A stretch of DNA of 53,560 nt from Candidatus Mediterraneibacter intestinigallinarum (GCA_019119265.1 DWXI01000148.1:1-53560); one strand, 5' to 3'; counted from the stretch's first letter, positions 17,822 through 26,631 are shown. Program-made: numbers and translations. Notes: generated from the sequence alone by a model not told the origin.

Positions 17822-18650
17822 TCACTGTTTTACCTGTCCGAGCAATTCACGTATCTGTTCCTCCGGAAGATCGCAGCAGGTTGATATCTCCTCCACAGTT
17901 TTTCCCTCCCGGAAAAGCCGGAAGATCGTCTCCGCAAGTTTCAGCCCGGAAATCTGACCTTCTTTCAGTCCGGAAGCACGGCCTTCCTTCAACCCGGAGG
18001 CTCTGCCCTCCTCCCAGGCTTCTTCTCTTTCCTGTCTGATATGTTTCTCTTGATCGTACTCAAAAATGCTCATCGCTTTCGCCTCCGCCCTATGCTTCGT
18101 CAGGAAATCCTTCAGGACGTCTTCTGCAATGCACTCATCGATCGCCCTCTCCACCGCTTCCGCCAATGGCTGTTTGACCCTGAAATATTGAGCATCACTG
18201 CTTCTAACTCCAGTTTCGGGTCCTCCATCTTCAACCTGTACATATCCGACAGCCTCAGGGGCATCTCCTCGGGCATATCTTTTTCCCCATTGTAGAAGAT
18301 AACAAACTCCGGCGGCGGGATCTGTACCGTCTTTGCTCCGTACAGATTCTCATTCCTTGTCATCCCTGCATAAAGCTGGGAAATATAGATAAGAAAACGC
18401 AGCGGAAGATTCGGGTTGTAAGTGGACTGATGCTCATACAGGGAAAGTCTCCCGTCGATCAAAAACGACAGATCATTCTTCATCGACATATAAACAGCAT
18501 TCTCAAGTGTGTTATCTCTAATTGTTCCGGATCTGTGTAGTGCTTTCCTGTCATTGCATTGTACAGTTCCAGCAGGTTTCGCTTGTCTTCGAATACCATA
18601 ATAAACACGGTGGACTTAAAAGTCCTGTTCACAGTAGTTCCATTTGCCAT
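17822..18650 (-). pseudogene. Broken Rpn-family nuclease / PD-(D/E)XK transposase-like gene
   Basis: The family comprises restriction-like-fold recombination-promoting nucleases with a coiled EGR/GLKEG-rich tail. The intact reading would start at ATG 18650 (RBS GGAGGC) with MANGTTVNRTFKSTVF. A 1-nt loss near 18510-18520 shifts the frame into YMSMKNDLSF at 18489. A further deletion and shift near 18175 loses roughly 25 family residues and leads into FRVKQPLAEAVERAID. The tail has tandem EGRASGLK repeats typical of the family. With two frame breaks it is unlikely to give full-length protein. Confidence 0.8.
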
Positions 18651-19021
18651 ACATTAGCCTCCTTTTTCTGTTGTAGTACAGAGAGGCTGTCTCATTCTTT
18701 CTTACGATTTGGAAACCTCTCCGCTATATTAATGGGGAATAAAAGCATCGAGATTTTCCTGAATGTAATTAGAAATGATGAAATGGCGAAATGCCTTTCA
18801 GAAACAAAAACATGCTGGAATGTATTAATGCTTTGGAAATATCATAACACAGGATCGATTGGGATGCCAGATAAAAATTTTCTCGGTTATGCAGTCAAAG
18901 AGAGAAACAAGAAAGCAATTGAATCTCCCGTCATTCTGTGGTAACATAGCCACGCATCATATTGTCCGGATTGTCTGAAACAGGACAGGTGAAATTTTTA
19001 TTATTTCATGGAGAAAATATC
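18651..19021 (+). other. Gap before the MATE gene; no confident gene
   Basis: A plus-strand frame of about 70 codons (from 18733) ends at 18944, but it has no ribosome binding site and no recognisable family. A short TGTCC/GGACA hairpin lies at about 18963-18987. No convincing -35/-10 pair was found, although the MATE promoter must lie here. Confidence 0.4.
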
Positions 19022-20362
19022 ATGTCTGTAACATCCAATAAAACAAATAACGATTTGAATACATCATCAGCAGCAAATCCTTCTGTCTTTTCTCTCTTTC
19101 TGAAATATGTATCAGCAAATGTTCTCGGTATGATCGGTTATTCATGCTACATCCTTGCCGACACTTTTTTCATTGCAAGAGGAATCGGTTCTGATGCTCT
19201 CGCGGCGCTGAACCTTGTGCTTCCCGCATACAGCCTGATGAACGGCACCGGCTTAATGATCGGTATGGGCGCTGCTTCAAGATATACGATCTCGTCAACC
19301 AAACCTGAGGGCACACTGCACCGCACGATCTTTACTCATGCATTGTATCTCATTGTGTTCGCTGCTGTGATCTTTTCCTCGTCCGGGATACTGTTTCCTG
19401 ACAAGATTGCCTCGGTTCTCGGTGCGGATGCAGATACGATCAGTTATGCAACTGACTACATCCGTATCCTGCTGATGTTTTCCCCGCTGTTTCTGGGAAA
19501 TAATCTGCTGCTCAGTTTCGTGCGGAATGATGGTGCGCCTCGTCTTTCCATGACCGGAATGATCGTCGGAAGCCTCACAAATATCGTCCTGGATTATGTC
19601 TTCATCTATCCGCTGGGGATGGGAATGACCGGAGCCGCTCTTGCGACTGCGACCGCCCCGGTCATAAGCATGCTGATTATGTCTGTGCATTTTATAAAGA
19701 AAAGAAATCACTTCCGGCCTGTACGGACTAAACCTTCGCTTATCCGCTGGAGAGATATCTGCACACTGGGAGTTTCCTCTCTGATCACAGAATTATCATC
19801 CGGCGTCGTGATCATTGTATTTAATTACCTGATCCTGGGATTAAACGGAAATACAGGCGTGGCAGCATACGGCATTCTGGCCAATATCGCTCTTGTACTC
19901 GTATCCATCTACACCGGGATCGGACAGGGCGTCCAACCGATCGTAAGCCGGTATGCAGGGAAAAACGGAGAACGGCAGCGCCGGGATCTCCGCAGGTATG
20001 CACTGACCTGTTCCCTGATCTTCGCCCTGCTCTCCTATTTACTGATCGCTATTTTTGCTGTGCCGCTTGCAGAGCTGTTCAACCGCGAACATGATCCGAT
20101 CCTCACTGATATCGCCTCCAGCGGAATGCGGATCTATTTTATCAGCCTGTTCTTCTCAGGCATCAATATTGTCGCCGCTGCATTTTTAAGTTCCATCGAC
20201 CGGCCGAAACAGGCTTTCGCTGTTTCCATCCTCCGAGGATTCGTGCTTATTATCCCGGTCGCCTGGCTCATGTCCGTACTTTTCGGACTTACCGGCATCT
20301 GGATGGCAGTTCCTGTGACAGAGGCATGCGTCTGCGCGCTGGCGCTCATTTTTCTAAAATAA
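19022..20362 (+). CDS. MATE-family efflux transporter
   Basis: A 446-residue integral membrane protein with about 12 helices in two homologous halves. Helix 1 carries ILADTFFIARGIGSDALAAL, the MATE signature, and the second half has IGQGVQPIVSRYAG. Such proteins export drugs or metabolites using a Na+ or H+ gradient; the substrate is unknown. The start MSVTSN at 19022 has GGAGA upstream; a longer frame to 18962 is not supported. It is a single gene, convergent with pflA. Confidence 0.93.
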   Translation: MSVTSNKTNNDLNTSSAANPSVFSLFLKYVSANVLGMIGYSCYILADTFFIARGIGSDALAALNLVLPAYSLMNGTGLMIGMGAASRYTISSTKPEGTLHRTIFTHALYLIVFAAVIFSSSGILFPDKIASVLGADADTISYATDYIRILLMFSPLFLGNNLLLSFVRNDGAPRLSMTGMIVGSLTNIVLDYVFIYPLGMGMTGAALATATAPVISMLIMSVHFIKKRNHFRPVRTKPSLIRWRDICTLGVSSLITELSSGVVIIVFNYLILGLNGNTGVAAYGILANIALVLVSIYTGIGQGVQPIVSRYAGKNGERQRRDLRRYALTCSLIFALLSYLLIAIFAVPLAELFNREHDPILTDIASSGMRIYFISLFFSGINIVAAAFLSSIDRPKQAFAVSILRGFVLIIPVAWLMSVLFGLTGIWMAVPVTEACVCALALIFLK

Positions 20363-20382
20363 AGTAGACCTCCAAACTTCAA

Positions 20383-20432
20383 AAGGACAGGTCCAATCTG
20401 AGGAGCGTATCAATCTCTCATGGTCCTGTCCT
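20383..20432. terminator. Weak hairpin terminator between MATE gene and pflA
   Basis: AAGGACAG (20383-20390) pairs with CTGTCCTT (20425-20432), with a long loop and only a short T-run. Confidence 0.45.
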
Positions 20433-20437
20433 TAATC

Positions 20438-21166
20438 TCATTGTCCTGTATGCAGTATCCTGTTTGCGTTTTCAATCCGCTCTTTCGACGGCGGCTCGAT
20501 TCCTGCCAGCGGATACTCATATCCGAGCTCTTTCCACTTATATTCTCCAAATGTATGATAGGGAAGCACTTCTACCTTCTGCACATTTTTTAATGTACTG
20601 ACGAAACCATATAATTTCTCAAGACATTCATCATTGTCATTTCTCTCCGGAACCAGAACGTGCCGGATCCACACCGGTTTCCCGATATCAGACAGATAAC
20701 GTGCCATATCCAGAATATTTTCATTGGTGCGGCCTGTCAGGATCTTGTGCTGCTCGCCGTCGATATGTTTGATATCAACAAGCAGCAGATCCGTGTACTT
20801 CATCAGCTCATTAAACTTGCTGAAAAACGGCTCCTCCCTTGTAAACGGCGCACCGCTTGTATCAAGCGTCGTGTTGACGCCCTTTTCTTTTGCCTTTCTG
20901 AAAAGCTCGATCATGAAATCCATCTGCATGAGAGGCTCGCCGCCGCTTACAGTGATCCCGCCGCCGTCTTTCCAGTAGGATTTATAGCGCATCGCCTGCG
21001 CAAGAAGCTCATCAGCATTCCGCTGCTCTCCTACCTGCATATTCCAGGTATCCGGATTGTGACAGAACTGACAGCGCATCGGACATCCGGCGACAAAAAT
21101 GACGAAACGCACGCCCGGTCCGTCGACTGAACCGAAACTTTCGGTTGAATGAATATATCCGTTCAT
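20438..21166 (-). CDS. pflA: Pyruvate formate-lyase activating enzyme
   Basis: This radical-SAM enzyme installs the glycyl radical on PflB under anaerobic conditions. The 242-residue protein has the diagnostic CPMRCQFCH cluster motif after GPGVRFVIFVAG, the GGEPL motif and the TNENILDMARYL region. Length is normal. A GGAGATAT site precedes the ATG. It lies downstream of pflB on the same strand, but the two are separated by a palindrome-ended element of about 233 bp, which could affect their relative expression. Confidence 0.96.
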   Translation of the reverse strand: MNGYIHSTESFGSVDGPGVRFVIFVAGCPMRCQFCHNPDTWNMQVGEQRNADELLAQAMRYKSYWKDGGGITVSGGEPLMQMDFMIELFRKAKEKGVNTTLDTSGAPFTREEPFFSKFNELMKYTDLLLVDIKHIDGEQHKILTGRTNENILDMARYLSDIGKPVWIRHVLVPERNDNDECLEKLYGFVSTLKNVQKVEVLPYHTFGEYKWKELGYEYPLAGIEPPSKERIENANRILHTGQ

Positions 21167-21176
21167 ATATCTCCTT

Positions 21177-21409
21177 TCGGGGACGTAGTGTAATTCGATT
21201 TGTCTACGTCCCGAATTAAAAACAGCCCTGTTCCTCTTTTAACTTTCCCCTGGCCCCTTTGTAAAAATTACTAAAACCATCAACAAACAATGTGGTTAAA
21301 TCGTTTGTCTTTTGTGCAACTTTCCAACGGGAACAGAGTAATTCTGAAAAAGGAACAGGGTAAATCCTAATCGGGGACGTAGTGAAATCCGATTTTACTA
21401 CGTCCCCGA
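21177..21409. mobile_element. Putative non-autonomous palindrome-ended element (REP/PATE-like) between pflB and pflA
   Basis: Two related palindromes bound the element. At 21177-21214, TCGGGGACGTAG pairs with CTACGTCCCGA; at 21371-21409, TCGGGGACGTAGT pairs perfectly with ACTACGTCCCCGA. Inside, CCCTGTTCCTCTTTT (from 21226) is inverted relative to AAAAAGGAACAGGG (21347-21360). There is no transposase. The design recalls IS200/IS605-type ends or REP doublets moved by REP-associated transposases. It fills the whole space between the pflB stop and the pflA ribosome binding site. Confidence 0.6.
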
Positions 21410-21414
21410 ATATA

Positions 21415-23673
21415 TTACATTCTATCGTGGCAAGTTCTTGCAATTACGTCAAGCTGCTGCTCTCTTGTCAGGTCGATGAACTTAACAGCGTATCCTGATA
21501 CACGGATCGTGAAGTTTGCATACTCTTCTTTCTCCGGATGCTCCATAGCATCGATCAGCTTCTCTGTGCCGAATACATTCACGTTCAGATGATGCGCTCC
21601 CTGATCGAAGTATCCGTCCATTACATGGACAAGGTTGTTCTTACGCTCGTTATCATCGTGTCCCAGTGCTCCCGGGCTGATTGTCTGTGTATTTGAGATT
21701 CCGTCAAGTGCCTGCTCGTACGGCAGTTTTGCCACGGAGTTCAGGGAAGCAAGAAGTCCGTTCTTCTCTGCGCCGTAAGACGGGTTAGCTCCCGGGGCCA
21801 GCGGCTCGCCTGCTTTTCTTCCGTCCGGAAGAGATCCTGTAGCCTTACCATACACAACGTTGGATGTAATCGTAAGAATAGATGTCGTCGGCTCGGAGTT
21901 TCTGTATGTGTGGCACTTCTTCAGCTTGCTCATGAATGTACGGAGCAGCCATACTGCAATCTCGTCTGCGCGGTCGTCGTCATTTCCATATCTCGGGAAA
22001 TCACCCTCAACTTCAAAGTCTGTTGCCACGCCGTCCTCATCACGAACCACTTTTACCTTTGCGTATTTGATCGCGCTTAAGGAATCAACTACGTGTGAGA
22101 ATCCTGCGATACCTGTCGCAAATGTACGTCTTACATTTGTGTCGATAAGCGCCATCTCAGCAGCTTCATAATAATATTTGTCATGCATGTAGTGGATCAT
22201 GTTCAGTGTATCTACATACAGCTTGGACAGCCATTCCATCATCTGGTCATATTTCTCCATGACCTCATCATAGTCAAGGTACTCGGATGTAATCGGTCTG
22301 TACAGCGGAGATACCTGCTGTTTTGTCTTCTCGTCAACACCGCCGTTGATCGCGTACAGAAGGCATTTTGCAAGGTTTGCACGAGCTCCAAAGAACTGGA
22401 TTTCCTTACCTGTCTCTGTCGCGGATACACAGCAGCAGATGGAGTAATCGTCGCCCCATACCGGACGCATTACATCGTCGTTCTCGTACTGAATGGAGCT
22501 TGTCTTAACAGAAATATAAGCCGCATATTTCTTGAAGTTCTCCGGCAGGTGTGAAGAGTACAATACTGTCAGGTTCGGCTCCGGTGACGGTCCCATGTTC
22601 TCCAGTGTGTGGAGGAAACGATAGTCATTCTTTGTTACCATGTGACGTCCGTCCATTCCGATTCCTGCCATCTCCAGTGTAGCCCATACCGGGTCTCCGG
22701 AGAACAGCTCGTTGTAGGACGGGATTCTTGCGAACTTCACCATTCTGAACTTCATTACCATGTGGTCGATGAGCTCCTGAGCCTGCTCCTCTGTCAGGAT
22801 GCCTTTCTCCATATCTCTCTGGATATAGATGTCAAGGAATGTAGAAATACGTCCTACGCTCATTGCAGCTCCGTTCTGAGTCTTGATTGCTGCAAGATAT
22901 CCGAAGTACAGCCACTGTACTGCCTCTTTTGCATTTGTAGCCGGTTTGGAAATATCATAGCCGTAAGACTCTGCCATTTCTTTCATACCGTTAAGTGCAC
23001 GAATCTGATCGGCAATTTCTTCACGGAGACGGAAATCTGTTCCTTTCATTCCATGTCTCTCATACTCAACAAAATCAGACTGTTTCTTCTCAATCAGATA
23101 GTCGATACCATAGAGAGCCACACGACGGTAGTCGCCTACGATACGTCCTCTTCCATATGTATCCGGAAGTCCTGTTATGATCTTATTGTGACGTGCCTTC
23201 TTCATCTCAGGTGTGTAAATATCAAACACAGCCTGATTGTGTGTTTTATGGTATTTTGTAAAGATTTCATGCAGTTTTTCACTCGGAGTATATCCATAAG
23301 TAGTACATGCCTGCTCCGCCATCTTGATTCCACCATACGGCATGAATGCACGTTTCAGCGGCTTATCTGTCTGGAGTCCTACTACCTGCTCCATATCCTT
23401 CATATCTTCATTAATATATCCCGGTCCATATGCTGTCAATCCGGAAACCACTTCTGTCTCCATATCAAGAACGCCGCCCTTGGCACGCTCCTCTTTCTGC
23501 AGTTTCTGAAGTTCTCCCCAGAGTTTATTTGTCGCCTCTGTGGGGCCTGCAAGGAAAGACTCATCTCCGTCATACTGTGTATAATTGTGCTGGATGAAAT
23601 CACGTACATTGACTTCCTCTTTCCAGAGATGTCCGCCAAAACCTTCCCACTGGTCAAAATTTACTTTTGCCAT
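21415..23673 (-). CDS. pflB: Formate C-acetyltransferase (pyruvate formate-lyase)
   Basis: The glycyl-radical enzyme converts pyruvate and CoA to acetyl-CoA and formate, a central fermentation step. The 752-residue protein has the active-site cysteine pair in [12 protein letters not shown] and the C-terminal glycyl-radical motif [10 protein letters not shown] about 30 residues from the end. The start MAKVNFDQW at 23673 follows AGAGGAGG; an upstream in-frame extension lacks a site. A third adjacent cysteine (CCC) is a small departure from the ACCVS form I know. It is activated by PflA, encoded next. Confidence 0.97.
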   Translation of the reverse strand: MAKVNFDQWEGFGGHLWKEEVNVRDFIQHNYTQYDGDESFLAGPTEATNKLWGELQKLQKEERAKGGVLDMETEVVSGLTAYGPGYINEDMKDMEQVVGLQTDKPLKRAFMPYGGIKMAEQACTTYGYTPSEKLHEIFTKYHKTHNQAVFDIYTPEMKKARHNKIITGLPDTYGRGRIVGDYRRVALYGIDYLIEKKQSDFVEYERHGMKGTDFRLREEIADQIRALNGMKEMAESYGYDISKPATNAKEAVQWLYFGYLAAIKTQNGAAMSVGRISTFLDIYIQRDMEKGILTEEQAQELIDHMVMKFRMVKFARIPSYNELFSGDPVWATLEMAGIGMDGRHMVTKNDYRFLHTLENMGPSPEPNLTVLYSSHLPENFKKYAAYISVKTSSIQYENDDVMRPVWGDDYSICCCVSATETGKEIQFFGARANLAKCLLYAINGGVDEKTKQQVSPLYRPITSEYLDYDEVMEKYDQMMEWLSKLYVDTLNMIHYMHDKYYYEAAEMALIDTNVRRTFATGIAGFSHVVDSLSAIKYAKVKVVRDEDGVATDFEVEGDFPRYGNDDDRADEIAVWLLRTFMSKLKKCHTYRNSEPTTSILTITSNVVYGKATGSLPDGRKAGEPLAPGANPSYGAEKNGLLASLNSVAKLPYEQALDGISNTQTISPGALGHDDNERKNNLVHVMDGYFDQGAHHLNVNVFGTEKLIDAMEHPEKEEYANFTIRVSGYAVKFIDLTREQQLDVIARTCHDRM

Positions 23674-23722
23674 TTTCTGAAAACCTCCTCTGAAATCTTT
23701 GAATCTCTTATTGCCATGCGCT

Positions 23723-23751
23723 AGTATATCATCACAAATGTAAAAAAGCAA
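23723..23751 (-). promoter_or_regulatory. Sigma-A promoter of pflB
   Basis: TTGCTT, 17 nt, TATACT on the minus strand, giving a leader of about 43 nt. Confidence 0.75.
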
Positions 23752-23759
23752 GTCTTATT

Positions 23760-23776
23760 ATGATAATAGTTATCAT
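23760..23776. promoter_or_regulatory. Fur/PerR-like inverted repeat upstream of pflB
   Basis: ATGATAA-TAG-TTATCAT is a perfect 7-3-7 palindrome. The inner 15 bases TGATAATAGTTATCA match the 7-1-7 Fur box TGATAATNATTATCA at all but one position. It lies 9 nt upstream of the pflB -35 and 28 nt upstream of the -35 of the divergent GNAT gene. Confidence 0.5.
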
Positions 23777-23803
23777 TTCTGTCTATGTATTTAATTTTAT
23801 ACA

Positions 23804-23832
23804 TTGCTACTATTTTCACATTCTGTTATAAT
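23804..23832 (+). promoter_or_regulatory. Sigma-A promoter of the second GNAT gene
   Basis: TTGCTA, 17 nt, TATAAT. The leader of about 95 nt can fold with GCAGA/TCTGC (23843-23886) around TGTGA/TCACA (23852-23874); no T-box or known riboswitch motif was seen. Confidence 0.7.
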
Positions 23833-23935
23833 ACATCGAGGGGCAGACAGCTGTGAGTTCCTGGAAAGTTCACACATGCTTTCTGCAGATGTATCTATTT
23901 TATTTTAACGCAATCTGAAAGGCAGTAAAATCAGT

Positions 23936-24421
23936 ATGAAAATACGAAAAACCCATCCAGATGAACTGGAATTGCTCGTAAAAATGTATGAAAATGCACG
24001 ACTGTTCATGGCCGGTCATGGCAATCCCTCTCAATGGGAACAAAACTATCCGAAAAAGACTCTTATTGCGACAGATATCGAATCCGGTTGCTCATATGTC
24101 TGTGAAGAGCACGGACAGATCATCGCTACTTTCTATTATAAAGAGGGGCCTGACGACACTTACCGTCGTATCTACAGCGGTGAATGGCTGAACGAGCGCC
24201 CCTACGGTGTTGTACACCGCATCACCTCAAACGGCACCGTAAAAGGCGCCGCTTCATTCTGCCTGAACTGGGCGTTTGAACAATGCGGCAATTTAAAGAT
24301 CGACACACATCAGGATAACCGGATCATGCAGCATCTTCTAGACAAGAACGGCTTTACATACTGCGGGATCATCTATACGGATAACGGCAGTGAACGCATG
24401 GCATACCAAAAGGCGGAGTGA
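23936..24421 (+). CDS. GNAT-family N-acetyltransferase
   Basis: A 161-residue GNAT-type protein beginning MKIRKTHPDELELLVKMYE, with GVVHRITSNGTVKGAASFCL in the acetyl-CoA-binding position and LKIDTHQDNRIMQHLLDKNG, the common C-terminal signature of small acetyltransferases. The acceptor is unknown. The ribosome binding site is weak (AAAGGCAG). It is monocistronic and divergent from pflB across a shared regulatory region. Confidence 0.88.
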   Translation: MKIRKTHPDELELLVKMYENARLFMAGHGNPSQWEQNYPKKTLIATDIESGCSYVCEEHGQIIATFYYKEGPDDTYRRIYSGEWLNERPYGVVHRITSNGTVKGAASFCLNWAFEQCGNLKIDTHQDNRIMQHLLDKNGFTYCGIIYTDNGSERMAYQKAE

Positions 24422-24446
24422 TATTTACTCCGCCCTTTTCCTTTTT
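24410..24446. terminator. Bidirectional terminator
   Basis: GGCGGAGT-gatattt-ACTCCGCC followed by CTTTTCCTTTTT. It overlaps the GNAT stop codon and faces the end of the L,D-transpeptidase gene. Confidence 0.85.
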
Positions 24447-24457
24447 ATAACATCATC

Positions 24458-25873
24458 TTAGTAATGGATCACAACCGGCGTTCCCACTTCCAGCATATCA
24501 TACAGCGCCGCCGCCTGATCAAGAGGCATATTGATACAGCCGTGAGATCCTATTCCCGGCGTCTGATTCAAAGCACCGCCGAATGCCGACTGCCATGTAG
24601 CGTCATGAAGACCGATCCCGCTCCATGTCACCCTCATCCAATAGCTGACCGGCGTACGGTATGAAGGTTGTCCGGTAGAAGGATTTATCGCACCGGTCAG
24701 CACCTGATTTCTTCCTTTCTCCAGTATCGAATAAGTACCTTCCGGCGTGATTTTCTCCGGGATCGGCTCTCCGGTCACTACATCTGTCTCCAACGCGATA
24801 CTTCCGTCCACCACATACCACATATGCTGCTCGCTCAGATCCACATCCACATATGTATCTCCCCAGTCCGGCATAGCATGTGTCGCCGCTGTTCCTCCAA
24901 TATAGTATTCCGGCTCTCTTTCCAGCGTCTTCCCGTTTTTAATCGCATCCACGATCACGTCATACTCTGCGATTTCATTGATCGACCATCCGTATGTTCC
25001 GCCATTTACTTTTGTCTCTCTTCCTGCGGGAGTCGTAAAAGTCCTTGTTGTTCCCATTGTGTCATATTTATCGCCGAACTCTTCCAGCCACTTCCTGACA
25101 GCCGCCTCGCTGATCGTGACCTTCATCTTGTCATCCACAGAAAGCCAGCCCGAAATAACAGAAGCATCCACCACCACTTCCTCTGTCATTGGATAGACAA
25201 TCTTTGCTTTACAGTATTGGTTCATCAGATCGCATGCTGACTGCACTTCAGCAGATTCAGATGTATACGGCGGTTCCGCATAACATTTCTCAGCCTCGAG
25301 ATTAAGGGTATCCTGGAAATTTTCAATCGCCGACGCAATCTTCTCTTCCAGGATATCTCTCTGGATGGCCGTACCGTACTGCTCCGGCTCAATCACATAC
25401 TGCTCCCCGTCAAACTTCGGATAAGCCGAAACAGCCGGGGTCTGCTCGCCCGTAACCGCCTGCAGCGAATCAATCTTCTCCGTCAGCTTATCCGCATCAT
25501 AAGACACCTCTATCTTCGCCTCATCCGCATGATTCCCGAAAAAAGCTCCGGGCCATAAAAAGCTTCCCTGCCCGTTCAGGATTCTCTCCAGTTCCGCTGC
25601 GCTTTCAAACTTCAATCCGATATCTGCTCCCTCAATGGTTTCACTGTTTCCTCCGATTTCCTCCAGTTCCAGCTCAAACCGTGCGACATCATCTTTCAGA
25701 AGCTGTTCCGCCTGCCGCACTGTTTTTCCTGAAACATCATGCCCGTTTATTTCCGTATTAAAAAGATAGTGGCTCCTGAAATAGAATGCAATCCCCAGAT
25801 ATACAAGCACGATTGCTGCCAGACAACCCGCCGCTATGTAAAGGATCCTCCTAAACTTTCCCTTCTTTTCCAT
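24458..25873 (-). CDS. Membrane-anchored L,D-transpeptidase (YkuD domain)
   Basis: L,D-transpeptidases form 3-3 peptidoglycan crosslinks outside the membrane. The 471-residue protein has a short cytoplasmic tail, one membrane helix (about residues 9-31), and a stalk with two repeated peptidoglycan-binding type domains (NGHDVSGKTVRQAEQLL begins the first). A C-terminal YkuD catalytic domain has HDATWQSAFGG and the catalytic Cys in GSHGCINMP. The domain order is that of the clostridial enzymes I know. It has its own promoter. Confidence 0.94.
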   Translation of the reverse strand: MEKKGKFRRILYIAAGCLAAIVLVYLGIAFYFRSHYLFNTEINGHDVSGKTVRQAEQLLKDDVARFELELEEIGGNSETIEGADIGLKFESAAELERILNGQGSFLWPGAFFGNHADEAKIEVSYDADKLTEKIDSLQAVTGEQTPAVSAYPKFDGEQYVIEPEQYGTAIQRDILEEKIASAIENFQDTLNLEAEKCYAEPPYTSESAEVQSACDLMNQYCKAKIVYPMTEEVVVDASVISGWLSVDDKMKVTISEAAVRKWLEEFGDKYDTMGTTRTFTTPAGRETKVNGGTYGWSINEIAEYDVIVDAIKNGKTLEREPEYYIGGTAATHAMPDWGDTYVDVDLSEQHMWYVVDGSIALETDVVTGEPIPEKITPEGTYSILEKGRNQVLTGAINPSTGQPSYRTPVSYWMRVTWSGIGLHDATWQSAFGGALNQTPGIGSHGCINMPLDQAAALYDMLEVGTPVVIHY

Positions 25874-25921
25874 TTTCCCGCCCTCATTTCCTGTTATTCA
25901 CTGAATGCAGTTTATATCCCT

Positions 25922-25950
25922 ATCTTATAAATATATGGCGGATAATTCAA
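25922..25950 (-). promoter_or_regulatory. Sigma-A promoter of the L,D-transpeptidase gene
   Basis: TTGAAT, 17 nt, TAAGAT on the minus strand, with a leader of about 42 nt. Confidence 0.65.
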
Positions 25951-26039
25951 GCCAATTTACACAAAAAAGGAAATTCATGTTTGTTGGACAGATGGCGCTG
26001 CGGTAGTAAAAGTAAAGATATACTAATCGAATAAAGGAC

Positions 26040-26138
26040 GCAGAAAAAGAAGATACTGCCGCGCTATGCCGACCCACTTTACCTCATCCCCTCGAATCCA
26101 TACCGATGCATAGCTTATGCAGTATCTTCTTTTTCTGC
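26040..26138 (+). ncRNA. Candidate small RNA: long hairpin with C-rich loop
   Basis: A perfect 20-bp inverted repeat (26040-26059 and 26119-26138, beginning GCAGAAAAAG) encloses a second helix, GCTATGC with GCATAGC. The loop contains ACCTCATCCCCTCG. C-rich UCCCC loops are the seed of several known Firmicute regulatory RNAs. A TATACT box lies at 26019-26024 on the plus strand, without a good -35. Whether it is transcribed, and from which strand, is not known; a simple inverted repeat or terminator is the alternative. Confidence 0.3.
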
Positions 26139-26217
26139 TGTCTCATCCGGTCAGTACATTTAAACTCAGCCGTGGCATTATCTTTCAACAAGCACTCATA
26201 CAAGCCGGAAGAAGTCG

Positions 26218-26237
26218 GAACTTTGTCGACAAAGTTC
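26218..26237. repeat. Perfect 20-bp palindrome
   Basis: GAACTTTGTCGACAAAGTTC is fully self-complementary. It lies alone in non-coding DNA between two larger hairpins; it could be an operator, but no gene starts nearby. A smaller ACCGGA/TCCGGT hairpin follows at about 26273-26293. Confidence 0.5.
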
Positions 26238-26315
26238 ACCCTTTCGAATAATTTTTCTGTAATTTTTGAGATTACCGGAGAGTCACTTCCGGTTAGATGA
26301 ATGTAGAAAATCAGT

Positions 26316-26580
26316 CGGATACAGCCCTGTTGATGAACCTTACGGAACGGGCGGGGATGGGATGCTGCCGGTGACTGTGAAGGGGTACTAGATATAGTTA
26401 AAGCCTGCGGTGCGGCGTTGATCAGGGAAAGGATGTTGTCTGAACGAAGTGAGTTCTTCCTTTCCCTGATTGCTTTTAGCCGTATCGCAGGCCTGTTACT
26501 ATATCTTATGCCCTGTAACCGGAGCCGGAAGCATTACAATCCCGCCTAATCCGAATACGTAAGTTATTCCACTGTATCCG
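26316..26580. other. Large (~265 nt) nearly complete imperfect hairpin
   Basis: The two halves pair almost throughout. CGGATACAG (26316) pairs with CTGTATCCG (26572), GCGGG with CCCGC, CCGGT with ACCGG, and AGATATAGT with ACTATATCT. GCCTGCGG... (26403-26416) pairs with 26479-26492 over 14 bp, and ATCAGGGAAAGGA with TCCTTTCCCTGAT over 13 bp, ending in a GAAC/GTTC loop near 26442-26456. No coding frame is convincing. It starts about 50 nt beyond the stop of the kinase-like gene at 26632. It may be a structured RNA, an unusual terminator or a palindromic mobile remnant. Confidence 0.55.
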
Positions 26581-26631
26581 AGTGATTATCGGACGATTTA
26601 TCATAGGATGCCTTTCCGGAAAACACAAATC

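Noticed and set aside
17940-18005. Intergenic tandem repeat
   Set aside because: The 24-bp repetition encodes the EGRASGLK tail typical of the Rpn family, so it is a coding repeat.
18522-18944. 140-codon plus-strand frame
   Set aside because: Its first part is antisense to the Rpn pseudogene and the rest has no family resemblance or ribosome binding site.
21216-21443. 75-codon minus-strand frame inside the pflB-pflA spacer
   Set aside because: It overlaps pflB and the palindromes; its sequence is explained by the inverted repeats, and no ribosome binding site is present.
22609-23724. 371-codon open frame antisense to pflB
   Set aside because: It is a shadow of the strongly conserved pflB frame, rich in Cys, His and Ser, with no ribosome binding site.
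23833-23935. T-box or other riboswitch in the GNAT leader
   Set aside because: No AGGGTGGNACCGCG-type T-box sequence is present, and part of the apparent outer helix (TACATC/GATGTA) would lie upstream of the predicted transcription start.
26106-26300. 64-codon frame in the gene-free stretch
   Set aside because: It starts within the 26040-26138 hairpin, has no ribosome binding site, and its composition is not protein-like.
26316-26580. 6S RNA
   Set aside because: The element is longer than 6S RNA and lacks the single large central bubble; kept only as an unassigned structured element.
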